Shown: positions 56,058 through 63,968 of the stretch, one piece after another
How positions within the stretch are numbered: position 1 is the stretch's first letter
Layout of the letters: every line of letters begins with the position of its first letter
From: Sphingobacterium yanglingense
GTDB lineage: Bacteria; Bacteroidota; Bacteroidia; Sphingobacteriales; Sphingobacteriaceae
Length of the DNA stretch: 64,000 nt
Reading direction: 5' to 3'
NCBI RefSeq assembly: GCF_004363245.1
Contig: NZ_SNYV01000001.1
Location: 91,449-155,448, forward strand
The notes under the pieces: model-generated
What the model saw: only the letters and a program-made list of their open reading frames with translations
Database searches by the model: none
Told to the model about the DNA's origin: nothing
Translations under genes and position numbers: made by a program

Positions 56058-56849
56058 ATGGTTAGAGTAGCGTTATTGTTTATATTTCTGAACATCATAT
56101 TGATTGATGTACAAGCGCAGTATGTTTTTTTTCCAAATAGTGGGACGATCACATATGAGCGTAAGTTTCATGTGCAAAATTATTTAAAACGCAATCACCT
56201 AAATAAGGCAGATCTCGATACTTGGGATAAGATGTTTGTAGATGAGGTGGTGAAAAATGGCCCAATGGAAATAGGAACTAAGCACAGTCTTACTTTTTAT
56301 GATGGAGAGACGTTGTTTGAAACGATCAAAGAAGACTATCCTTCTAACTATAGGAGTGCCTTAAATTATCTTCCAGTGCTTAATGACTCAAAAACCTATA
56401 AAAATCAAAAAACGAATATGTTTTCGAGGTTAATTCATTTCAGTGGTGATGAGATTTTATTGGAAGATACGATTCCCGTTGTCAAATGGAGGTACACAGA
56501 TGAGTATCGAAATATAGCTGGATATGACTGTCGAAGGGCTAATGGAGTAGTACAGGACTCTATTTATGTAGTTGCTTTTTTTACAAATCAGATCGCAATG
56601 TCTGGTGGGCCTGAACTCATCCAAGGGTTGCCCGGTATGATATTGGGGCTGTCTATACCTGGGTGGAATATAAATATGTTTGCTACTCAAGTCGAATTAA
56701 ACAACAAATCAATTTCAGGGCAACTGACTAAAAGTAAAAAAGTACAACCGAAATCTAAAAAGGAGACAAGGGAATTGTTGAGGAGGTCTGTTTATGAATG
56801 GATGGAAGAAGATGTCTTTCAAAAGCAATGGAGTAAGTACTTGTTTTAA
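56058..56849 (+). CDS. GLPGLI family protein
   Basis: The 263-residue exported protein has a signal peptide (about 1-20, cut after VQAQ) and the family hallmark GLPGMILGLSIPGW near residues 193-206. A conserved region with WRYTDEYRNIAGYDCRRA precedes it. GLPGLI proteins are found in Bacteroidetes beside outer-membrane barrels and their function is not established. Here the pair with the barrel is tight (1-base gap, strong Shine-Dalgarno), and the last seven codons lie in the left arm of a perfect 44-bp palindrome shared with the convergent sulfurtransferase gene. Confidence 0.88.
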   Translation: MVRVALLFIFLNIILIDVQAQYVFFPNSGTITYERKFHVQNYLKRNHLNKADLDTWDKMFVDEVVKNGPMEIGTKHSLTFYDGETLFETIKEDYPSNYRSALNYLPVLNDSKTYKNQKTNMFSRLIHFSGDEILLEDTIPVVKWRYTDEYRNIAGYDCRRANGVVQDSIYVVAFFTNQIAMSGGPELIQGLPGMILGLSIPGWNINMFATQVELNNKSISGQLTKSKKVQPKSKKETRELLRRSVYEWMEEDVFQKQWSKYLF

Positions 56850-56869
56850 AACAAGTACTTACTCCATTG
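56826..56869. repeat. Perfect 44-bp palindrome at the junction of two convergent genes
   Basis: 56826-56847 and 56848-56869 are exact reverse complements (22 bp each). The left arm encodes the end QWSKYLF of the GLPGLI protein and the start of its stop; the right arm carries the stop codon of the reverse-strand sulfurtransferase and its last codons LPME. There is no good U-run, so it is a weak terminator at best. Confidence 0.85.
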
Positions 56870-57683
56870 GCAAAGCGTGGTCTGCTCCCCATTCAGCACA
56901 AGAACCATCGTAAACAGCGATGTTGTTGACTCCTGTTTGATATGCCGCTAATGCTAAAATTGAGGCGGTGATTCCTGATCCACAGGAAAATATATTCTGT
57001 TTGTGGTTCGAGATATGTGTGGTGAACAAAGTCTCAAGCGCTTTTTTTTCTTTTAGATATGCGCCATCTAAAACCCGATCAAAAGGTATGTTGCTAGAGG
57101 TCGGGATATGTCCTGAGCGTACCCCCGACCTAGGCTCAGGGGCTGTCCCGTTGAATCGACCCTCCCCTCGAGCATCTATAATCGTCGCGCTCTGTGTTTC
57201 TAAGGAAGCCAATATAGTATCTTTATCTGCAAACCATTGAGATTGAGGGGAGGCTATAAAATTCCCGAGTTTAGTTGTGGTTAGATAATCCGATACAACC
57301 GGAAGCTGGGCTTGTTGCCATGCTTTTATTCCACCATTTAGCACATAGGTCTGCTTGTGCCCCATGTAGCGAAACATCCACCATGCACGGGGACTCGAAT
57401 ATACGCCCCAACGGTCATAGACGACAATGATACTATCTTGGTCAATGCCGAGTTGCTGTGTCTGTTCGGTAAAAGTGGCTGCACTCACCATCGTGTGTGG
57501 AAGTCCTGAACTATGATCTGAAAAACAACCTTCGATATCGAAAAATAAAGAATTGGGAATCAAATCTTTATTGTATTCATCGATTTTCTCATTGACTTTG
57601 TCTATGGTGGCATCAAGAATAATAAGTTTAGGATTAGAGCTCAGCTCCTTCAATGATTGTATGTTGATTAAAGGTGATTCCAT
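56859..57683 (-). CDS. sseA: 3-mercaptopyruvate sulfurtransferase-like two-domain rhodanese
   Basis: The 274-residue protein has two rhodanese domains (about 5-118 and 150-268). The active-site loop is C234-GSGITA, which matches the CG(S/T)GVTA type of 3-mercaptopyruvate sulfurtransferase rather than the CRxGxR type of thiosulfate sulfurtransferase. It transfers sulfur from mercaptopyruvate to thiols or cyanide in the cytoplasm. It is the last of three reverse-strand genes with an outer-membrane protein and a phosphoesterase lipoprotein upstream; the 43-base gap makes co-transcription possible. Confidence 0.88.
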   Translation of the reverse strand: MESPLINIQSLKELSSNPKLIILDATIDKVNEKIDEYNKDLIPNSLFFDIEGCFSDHSSGLPHTMVSAATFTEQTQQLGIDQDSIIVVYDRWGVYSSPRAWWMFRYMGHKQTYVLNGGIKAWQQAQLPVVSDYLTTTKLGNFIASPQSQWFADKDTILASLETQSATIIDARGEGRFNGTAPEPRSGVRSGHIPTSSNIPFDRVLDGAYLKEKKALETLFTTHISNHKQNIFSCGSGITASILALAAYQTGVNNIAVYDGSCAEWGADHALPME

Positions 57684-57726
57684 GATCGTTGTTTTGATGT
57701 TAAATATACGCCGTGCATTTGAAACT

Positions 57727-58320
57727 TTAAAGAGAAACTTCCTGTTTTAAATGATAGACTATTCCTATACCAATATTCCAGATTTCTCGAAATGAAACTG
57801 CCTTCGGGCTTTTAACAAAATTGATAACCCGTTTGTCGGTCGTTCCAATTTCGTAGTATAGCCCCCATTTTTTGTGACGTAATTCACTGCCTAGAGTAAG
57901 TCCGATGTTGATGGCGGTCGGAAAATAATAATAACCATCATCATAGTGTCTAGGGAGGTTGGAAAAATAGCTTCTGCCAAAAGAGTAGTTGTACCATAAG
58001 CCGACATTTAACCATTCAATCTGGATTGTAGGACCATATCGATGGTTCATCGTACTATATTGCCCTTTGACCGTGACGGAGTGTATTGGTTTGTCTGCTG
58101 CATAGCGAGCTGGGACAAAGCCATAGAGGAATGCGCCTTTCCAATGTTTGTTGGGGGTAACATACCGTACCCCTGTAGAGAACATGCCTATATTCCCTGC
58201 AAATTGTAGAATGGTACTGTTGGGTATGAACTTGTAAAGTTTGCTTGTCGTTGAATCTATGGTCTCGGCCGATAGGGAGAATGACAATAAGAGGCAAAGA
58301 AAAAATGTAATCCAGCGCAT
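57727..58320 (-). CDS. Small outer-membrane protein of unknown function
   Basis: The 197-residue protein has a signal peptide (MRWITFFLCLLLSFSLSAE, about 1-19) and alternating strands rich in Tyr, Phe and Gly such as WLNVGLWYNYSFGRSYFSNLP, typical of a small 8-10 stranded outer-membrane barrel. It is not recognised as a named family. The start ATG shares one base with the stop of the upstream phosphoesterase gene (TAATG), so the two are translationally coupled and probably act in the same process. Confidence 0.72.
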   Translation of the reverse strand: MRWITFFLCLLLSFSLSAETIDSTTSKLYKFIPNSTILQFAGNIGMFSTGVRYVTPNKHWKGAFLYGFVPARYAADKPIHSVTVKGQYSTMNHRYGPTIQIEWLNVGLWYNYSFGRSYFSNLPRHYDDGYYYFPTAINIGLTLGSELRHKKWGLYYEIGTTDKRVINFVKSPKAVSFREIWNIGIGIVYHLKQEVSL

Positions 58321-59135
58321 TAGTAGAATTTTTGTTGTATTTGCATGTCCTTAGGAGAAATAGTAACCTTTACGTATTGTCTCTTCTGTAGAGTGGGAAC
58401 AGTGAGGTATTGTACGCCATCGGTATACGGTTCCTCAAGTACGTAATTGTGGGTGTGCCCATGTATAGATAAGCGACTCTTTTTGTTTGAGGCCAAGATT
58501 TTGGTGAAGTCGTTCTTTAAAGCCGGATCAAAGTCTGTGGTCATCGGTGCTACATGTGAAAGGTAAATTGTATTGTTTTCTGCGCTACTATTTATCTCTT
58601 GTTGGAGCCAACTCAAATTAGGTAAACTACCATCAAAGCGAACCTCTCTACTGTTACTATTGAAGACAATGAACCTGTAGTCTCCATAATTAAAACTAAA
58701 ATTCTCAGGACCAAATAGCTTTTTAAAGATTGTTCTACCATTACTGAGCATGTCATGGTTTCCTATGCATCCTACAACCGGAAACTTAAGTTTTCTGACA
58801 TCATCATAGTAGAGATTGTACTCAAAATTAGCACCATAGTCCGTGAAATCACCTCCGTGTACTAAAAAAGCGATACTATCCATAGTGTAGGTGCTATTGA
58901 CATGCGCAACAAAGGATTCAAGTTCATCATAAGCTACTTGAGTATCCGAAAAGATTAAGAAGCTGAAGGTGTCATGAGGTATCAACTGTTTTATCCGGGC
59001 TATTGCCTTTAGGTTGATGTCTCGGTCCAAAGGTTTGACTTCAAGAACAGAAAACTGAAAATTTCGGTTACATGAAATAAGTGAAACCATGACTGACATA
59101 GCGAGGGGAAGAAAGAAGTGTCTGCGTAAATACAT
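58320..59135 (-). CDS. Calcineurin-like phosphoesterase lipoprotein
   Basis: The 271-residue protein has a lipoprotein signal (lipobox LISC near residues 19-22) and the binuclear metallophosphoesterase motifs in order: FSDTQ, GGDFTD, GNHDM, SHVAP and HGHTHNY. The substrate is unknown; family members hydrolyse phosphomonoesters, phosphodiesters or nucleotides. Lipidation would place it in the periplasm or at a membrane surface. It overlaps the downstream outer-membrane gene by 1 base. A CAAAAATA (TATTTTTG on the reverse strand) -7 box at 59210-59217 lies upstream. Confidence 0.9.
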   Translation of the reverse strand: MYLRRHFFLPLAMSVMVSLISCNRNFQFSVLEVKPLDRDINLKAIARIKQLIPHDTFSFLIFSDTQVAYDELESFVAHVNSTYTMDSIAFLVHGGDFTDYGANFEYNLYYDDVRKLKFPVVGCIGNHDMLSNGRTIFKKLFGPENFSFNYGDYRFIVFNSNSREVRFDGSLPNLSWLQQEINSSAENNTIYLSHVAPMTTDFDPALKNDFTKILASNKKSRLSIHGHTHNYVLEEPYTDGVQYLTVPTLQKRQYVKVTISPKDMQIQQKFY

Positions 59136-59209
59136 GATAGTATGTTTAAACTATTTGTGTTTTTAAGCAAAGTAATGAGTTTATTAATTGAACAAAGTAA
59201 TCAAAAGGT

Positions 59210-59217
59210 CAAAAATA
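59210..59217 (-). promoter_or_regulatory. -7 box of the phosphoesterase gene
   Basis: The reverse strand reads TATTTTTG, a TAnnTTTG match, about 75 bases before the start codon at 59135. No -33 element is evident. Confidence 0.4.
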
Positions 59218-59310
59218 GTTTTATGACTTTTATTCGTTGAAAGGCTTGTGTTTTAATCGGAAGGAAAATAAATAAAGTCTGTACTTTGAAATGCTTTATT
59301 TGGTAGGAAA

Positions 59311-59356
59311 CAAAAAAGCTGTCAAAAGGATTTTTGGAATATACCTTTTGACAGCT
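59311..59356 (-). terminator. Intrinsic terminator of the lysine-catabolism genes
   Basis: The 13-bp arms AGCTGTCAAAAGG (59317-59329) and CCTTTTGACAGCT (59344-59356) are exact complements; on the reverse strand the stem is followed by TTTTTTG. It lies 43 bases after the stop of the aminotransferase gene. Confidence 0.88.
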
Positions 59357-59399
59357 ATGAGATGCTTAAACCAAAAGAATTAAGGTCTAGCGCGAACGA

Positions 59400-60689
59400 T
59401 TATTTTAAGCAATTGCGGATGATGGCAAATGCTTTGTCTATATCTTCAATCGTAACCGTGAGGTGTGGTCTAAAGCGTACACTTTTATCGCCACATCCTA
59501 ATATTAATAGTTTGTTGTCAAGTGTTTTGGAGATAAACTCATCCCGGGATTTTTCAGTATCAAAATCAAATGCAGTAAGTAAACCTTTACCACGCGCGTT
59601 GGACAGTTGTGGAAAATCTTTGACCAATTGTTCGATCTGCTGTAAGATGTATTTTCCTTTTTCATCTGCCTTGGCCACTAAGTTTTCTTGCTCGATGACT
59701 TCTAGAATCAACTTGAAGCGTACCATATCTACGAGGTTTCCACCGAATGTTGAATTGATCCGGCTGGATTCCTTGAAAACATTTTTTTCGACACGGTCAA
59801 ATTTTTCCTGATTAGCGAGTATACCACAGACTTGTGTTTTCTTGCCAAAAGCAATCACATCAGGGATGATGCCGTAATGTTGGTATCCCCACATTTTGCC
59901 AGTCATTGCGATACCAGTCTGTACTTCATCTAGAATAAGGATGATGTCATTTTGGTCACAGATCTCTCTTAGCTTTTGGAAGAATTCTTTTCTGAAGTGG
60001 TTATCTCCCCCTTCGGCCTGTATAGTTTCGATAATCAAACATGCGATATCTTCTGGGCGATTGGTGATAGCTGCATTGATTTCTGCAATCGCCTGGTTTT
60101 CCAATGTTATAGTCTCTGCCAGATTGCTTTCATTAATTGGGAACTTCAATTTAGGATTCGTGATACGAGGCCAGTTGAACTTCGGGAAGTACATGTATTT
60201 TTTAGGATCTTTCGTATTAGTCAAAGATAGCGTATACCCCGAACGGCCATGGAATGCCTGTTTGAAGTGGATGACCTGACTGGCCTCATGTTCTATTCCT
60301 TTAGATAGGTTGATTCTTGTTTTCCAGTCAAACCCTGCTTTTAATGCATTCTCCACAGCTAAAGAGCCTCCATCGATAAAGAAACAATAACTAAGTTCTT
60401 TAGGGATAGCTACACGTGAAAACGTATCCAAAAAGTCAGCATATATCGTAGGATAGATATCTGATAAGGCAAGTTTATTGATTGCAGCATCTTTTAATAC
60501 CTCAGCATTTTTGAGGATATGGGGGTGGTTGTATCCGATTGGAGATGAGGCAAACATACTGAACATGTCTAAGTATTCGTTGCCATCTACATCAGCAATA
60601 TAAGAGCCATGTGATTTCTCTAGATCGATTACAACAGGAAATCCATCTGCTAGTATATGTTTTGCCAATCTTTGGTGTACTTCTCTCAT
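59400..60689 (-). CDS. lat: L-lysine 6-transaminase
   Basis: This class III PLP aminotransferase moves the epsilon-amino group of lysine to 2-oxoglutarate, giving 2-aminoadipate 6-semialdehyde. The 429-residue protein has FASSPIGYNHP near the N-terminus, the cofactor motif ILDEVQTGIAMTGKMWGY and the Schiff-base lysine in IAFGKKTQVCG. This KKTQVCG stretch and the start REVHQRLAKHILADGFPVV are typical of lysine 6-aminotransferases. It lies 12 bases downstream of the semialdehyde dehydrogenase gene, which would consume its product, so the two form a metabolic operon. Confidence 0.92.
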   Translation of the reverse strand: MREVHQRLAKHILADGFPVVIDLEKSHGSYIADVDGNEYLDMFSMFASSPIGYNHPHILKNAEVLKDAAINKLALSDIYPTIYADFLDTFSRVAIPKELSYCFFIDGGSLAVENALKAGFDWKTRINLSKGIEHEASQVIHFKQAFHGRSGYTLSLTNTKDPKKYMYFPKFNWPRITNPKLKFPINESNLAETITLENQAIAEINAAITNRPEDIACLIIETIQAEGGDNHFRKEFFQKLREICDQNDIILILDEVQTGIAMTGKMWGYQHYGIIPDVIAFGKKTQVCGILANQEKFDRVEKNVFKESSRINSTFGGNLVDMVRFKLILEVIEQENLVAKADEKGKYILQQIEQLVKDFPQLSNARGKGLLTAFDFDTEKSRDEFISKTLDNKLLILGCGDKSVRFRPHLTVTIEDIDKAFAIIRNCLK

Positions 60690-60701
60690 AATTTTTTGTT
60701 T

Positions 60702-62231
60702 TTAAAGGTCAAACTTAATTCCTTGTGCTAGTGGTAAGCTAGTGGTGTAGTTGATCGTGTTGGTCTGACGACGCATGTATACCTTCCATGCATCAGAACC
60801 TGATTCGCGACCTCCTCCGGTTTCTTTTTCGCCACCAAAGGCACCACCGATCTCTGCTCCAGAAGTACCAATATTAACATTGGCAATACCACAGTCAGAC
60901 CCATTTTGGCTCAAAAATAATTCCGATTCACGTAGACTTGAGGTCATAATTGCAGAGGATAGTCCTTGTTTCACACCATTTTGTAGCGTGATTGCATTAT
61001 CGACTTCACCACTGTATTTGATGAGGTATAAGATAGGGGCGAACGTTTCATCTTGTACGATTTGATAGTGGTTCTCCACCTCCGCGATCACAGGAGTCAC
61101 GTAACAGCCACTTTCATAACCTTTACCGCTTAAGACCTTCCCTTCAACTAATATTTTACCACCTTGCTCTTTGATCTTGTCCAATGCATTCAAGTACATT
61201 TGTACTGCATCCGTATCAATCAATGGTCCCATGTGATGTTTGGTGTCCAACGGGTCCCCAATTTTCACTTGTTTGTAAGCATCAGTCAATGCCTTCTTTA
61301 CCTTGTCATAAATACTATCATGGACGATCAATCTTCTAGTACTGGTACAGCGTTGGCCAGCAGTTCCTACTGCTCCAAATACTGCCCCTATAATGGTCAT
61401 CTTCAAGTCGGCACTTGGTGTCACAATGATTGCATTGTTTCCTCCTAGTTCCAGTAATGTTTTTCCTAGACGCTGAGCAACTGTGGTCGCCACCAATTTA
61501 CCCATTCTCGTAGAACCCGTAGCGGATACTAATGGGATGCGCTGATCTTCCGAAATCCATTTTCCAACCTCAGCATCCCCAGTTATTACCGAAGAGATAC
61601 CTTCTGGAAGTTTGTTGGCTTTAAGGATATCCGCTATGATTTTTTGACATGCGACTGCACAAAGTGGTGTCTTTTCTGAAGGTTTCCAAACAACGACATC
61701 ACCACATACTAAAGCCAGAGCAGCATTCCAGGACCAAACGGCAACAGGAAAATTGAAGGCAGTAATGATACCTACAATCCCAAGTGGATGGTATTGGTCA
61801 TACATACGGTGCCCAGGTCTCTCTGAATGGATTGTGTTGCCATATAGCTGACGGGAAAGCCCCACTGCAAAATCGCATATATCGATCATTTCCTGGACTT
61901 CGCCAAGTCCTTCTTGATAAGATTTTCCCATTTCGTAGGAGACTAATTTACCTAGTACAGGTTTTAGTTCTCTTAGCTTTTCGCCCAATTGGCGAACTAT
62001 CTCTCCACGTTTTGGAGCTGGAATGTCTCTCCAGATAAGTTTAGCCTTTTCAGCTTCACTGATTACTTTGTCGTATTCTTTACGCGTTGTTGATTGAACT
62101 TTTGCAATAAGCTTACCATTGGTTGGTGAAAAAGAAGAAATGATATCTCCTTTTGCAAACCACTTGCTCCCTGTCGATGTACCTAGGTTGTCAATCTCGA
62201 TTCCTAGTGTTTTTAATTCTTTAATTGTCAT
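60702..62231 (-). CDS. amaB: 2-aminoadipate 6-semialdehyde dehydrogenase (ALDH7/antiquitin type)
   Basis: The start at 62231 (MTIKELKTLGIEI) is preferred over an ATG 30 bases upstream, giving 509 residues. The protein is close in pattern to human antiquitin: LELGGNNAII, the catalytic Cys295 in GTAGQRCTSTRRL, GSDCGIANVNIGTSGAEIGGAFGGEKETGGGRESGSDAWK and the ending LPLAQGIKF. Antiquitin-type enzymes oxidise aminoadipate semialdehyde (or its cyclic form) to 2-aminoadipate. Together with lat it makes the first two steps of lysine catabolism. The gene is divergent from gcdH. Confidence 0.93.
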   Translation of the reverse strand: MTIKELKTLGIEIDNLGTSTGSKWFAKGDIISSFSPTNGKLIAKVQSTTRKEYDKVISEAEKAKLIWRDIPAPKRGEIVRQLGEKLRELKPVLGKLVSYEMGKSYQEGLGEVQEMIDICDFAVGLSRQLYGNTIHSERPGHRMYDQYHPLGIVGIITAFNFPVAVWSWNAALALVCGDVVVWKPSEKTPLCAVACQKIIADILKANKLPEGISSVITGDAEVGKWISEDQRIPLVSATGSTRMGKLVATTVAQRLGKTLLELGGNNAIIVTPSADLKMTIIGAVFGAVGTAGQRCTSTRRLIVHDSIYDKVKKALTDAYKQVKIGDPLDTKHHMGPLIDTDAVQMYLNALDKIKEQGGKILVEGKVLSGKGYESGCYVTPVIAEVENHYQIVQDETFAPILYLIKYSGEVDNAITLQNGVKQGLSSAIMTSSLRESELFLSQNGSDCGIANVNIGTSGAEIGGAFGGEKETGGGRESGSDAWKVYMRRQTNTINYTTSLPLAQGIKFDL

Positions 62232-62267
62232 AATATGGTTTATATTATTCGAAATTTTCATAAATAT

Positions 62268-62293
62268 AGAGAATAATATTTATAATATACTCT
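62268..62293. promoter_or_regulatory. 26-base AT-rich palindrome in the amaB-gcdH divergent region
   Basis: AGAG-A-ATA-A-TAT-TT-ATA-A-TAT-A-CTCT: the bases pair symmetrically (AGAG/CTCT and two ATA/TAT sets) apart from matching single-base gaps. It lies between the two divergent starts (62231 and 62337) and is a candidate operator. Its form, about 26 bases, AT-rich and dyadic, suits a Lrp/AsnC-like or similar dimeric regulator, but the regulator is not in the window. Confidence 0.45.
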
Positions 62294-62336
62294 TTTCTGT
62301 TGAATATTTGATATTTTTACGGAAAGCCAGTAAGAC

Positions 62337-63500
62337 ATGAACAGCACTGTAGATTATTTTAAAGTAGAAGATCTCTTAGGAGAAGAGTATCTTTTGATTC
62401 GTGATACAATCCGTGATTTTGTACGAGTAGAAATTTTACCTACTATCGATCAAAAAGCACAGCATCATGAAGAAATCCCGGGCCTGATGAAGAAATTAGG
62501 AAGTGTAGGTGCCTTGGGGCCCTTTGTCCCGAGTGCTTACGGAGGGGCAGGGCTTGATTACATGGCTTACGGTGTGATTATGCAAGAGTTGGAAGCCGGA
62601 GATTCGGCTATCCGTTCGGCAGCATCAGTACAGTCTTCTTTGGTCATGTATCCGATATATACTTTTGGATCCGAAACGCAAAAAAATAAATATTTACCAA
62701 TGTTGGCTTCGGGGGATTGGGTGGGGGCTTTTGGACTTACCGAGCCCAATCATGGATCTGATCCTTCAAGTATGGAAACCCGTTTGGTGAAAGATGGTGA
62801 GGGGTACCGATTGAATGGGGCAAAGACTTGGATTACGAATGCGCCAATTTGTGACCTTGCTGTAGTATGGGCCAAAGATGAGGATGGGAAGGTGAACGGT
62901 GTAATCGTAGAACGGGCGGATGCTGGGTTTTCTACGCCTGAAATTAAAGACAAATGGTCGTTAAGAGCATCTCGGACTGGAGAGCTGGTGTTTGATAATA
63001 TATATATACCTTCTGATAGGTTGCTGCCAGAAGTCTCATCCATGCGCGGGCCATTGTCCTGTTTGAATTCGGCGCGTTATGGTATTTCTTGGGGAGTCAT
63101 CGGAGCCGCTATTGATTGCTATCAAGTGGCTTTGCAATACGCTTTGGAAAGAACGCAGTTTGGTAAACCCATAGCGGCATATCAGTTGCAGCAGAAAAAA
63201 CTGGCAGAAATGGTTACCGAAATTACAAAGGCTCAATTACTGTCGTGGCGTCTAGGTGTCTTGAAAAATGACAATAGGGCTACGCCGCAGCAGATATCTA
63301 TGGCTAAACGTAACAATGTGAACATGGCCTTGCAGGTGGCGCGAGAATCCAGACAGATTCTAGGGGCTATGGGAATTGTAGGGGGTTACCCAATTATGCG
63401 TCACATGATGAATCTGGAGTCCGTCATTACTTACGAAGGGACACACGATGTGCACCTATTGATTACTGGACAAGATATCACCGGAATCAGCGGCTTTTAA
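62337..63500 (+). CDS. gcdH: Glutaryl-CoA dehydrogenase
   Basis: GcdH oxidises and decarboxylates glutaryl-CoA to crotonyl-CoA with FAD. The 387-residue acyl-CoA dehydrogenase has FGLTEPNHGSDP (the FAD region), and the stretch MRGPLSCLNSARYGISWGV, which resembles the glutaryl-CoA group of acyl-CoA dehydrogenases. The catalytic base is E367 in TYEGTHDVH. Its place opposite the lysine-to-aminoadipate genes fits its role in the last part of lysine catabolism; the enzymes between aminoadipate and glutaryl-CoA are not here. Confidence 0.92.
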   Translation: MNSTVDYFKVEDLLGEEYLLIRDTIRDFVRVEILPTIDQKAQHHEEIPGLMKKLGSVGALGPFVPSAYGGAGLDYMAYGVIMQELEAGDSAIRSAASVQSSLVMYPIYTFGSETQKNKYLPMLASGDWVGAFGLTEPNHGSDPSSMETRLVKDGEGYRLNGAKTWITNAPICDLAVVWAKDEDGKVNGVIVERADAGFSTPEIKDKWSLRASRTGELVFDNIYIPSDRLLPEVSSMRGPLSCLNSARYGISWGVIGAAIDCYQVALQYALERTQFGKPIAAYQLQQKKLAEMVTEITKAQLLSWRLGVLKNDNRATPQQISMAKRNNVNMALQVARESRQILGAMGIVGGYPIMRHMMNLESVITYEGTHDVHLLITGQDITGISGF

Positions 63501-63780
63501 TTTCATGCAAAACCTCCTGCTATAATATGTTTTAGTAAGGTTTACCGTTTAAAAACTCTTTTGAATATCGAAAAGGTCTTTTTTGTTTTGAGAGCTTAAT
63601 GCTTATCTGAAGGATAGGAAAGTGGTCAGTAAAGGAATTTGTAGGGGAGATAAGGCTGAGATATTATTAATTTATGCCTTTTGTGCAGTCCATGGTGCCT
63701 GTTTGTTTTCTTTTTTCAATTTTATCGTTCAATGTTCCAGTGTTTTATGGCTTATGCGATAAAATACTTTGCGGGATGTC

Positions 63781-63812
63781 TTTGAAATATGGTCTGAAAG
63801 TCCCTATCTTTG
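63781..63812 (+). promoter_or_regulatory. Tandem promoter P1 (TTTG-N20-TATCTTTG)
   Basis: TTTG at 63781-63784 and TATCTTTG at 63805-63812 are 20 bases apart, a full Bacteroidetes promoter. Start would be near 63819. The transcript begins with two small hairpins: CTCC/GGAG at about 63819-63831 and GTTC-TTCG-GAAC at 63836-63847. Confidence 0.75.
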
Positions 63813-63937
63813 CACCACTCCGCGAGGGAGGGACGGTTCTTCGGAACGATGACATAAGGTAGAAAGAGGGATTTTTTCGGTTTTATCCGATAGATTTTAT
63901 CCTCAGCAATCTTCTCCGAAAATATTTTAAAATAAAA

Positions 63938-63968
63938 TTTGGAGGTTTAAAAAAGATTCCTACCTTTG
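63938..63968 (+). promoter_or_regulatory. Tandem promoter P2 (TTTG-N19-TACCTTTG)
   Basis: TTTG at 63938-63941 and TACCTTTG at 63961-63968 are 19 bases apart, the optimal Bacteroidetes spacing. The start would be near 63975. The window ends 25 bases later in a GCGG-TCA-CCGC hairpin, so the gene it serves is outside. Two strong promoters in tandem suggest a stable RNA or translation operon. Confidence 0.8.

Noticed and set aside
63674..63862. Short open frame that could encode a 62-residue peptide
   Set aside because: It overlaps promoter P1 and its leader hairpins, has no ribosome site and no family-like features. A promoter explanation fits better.
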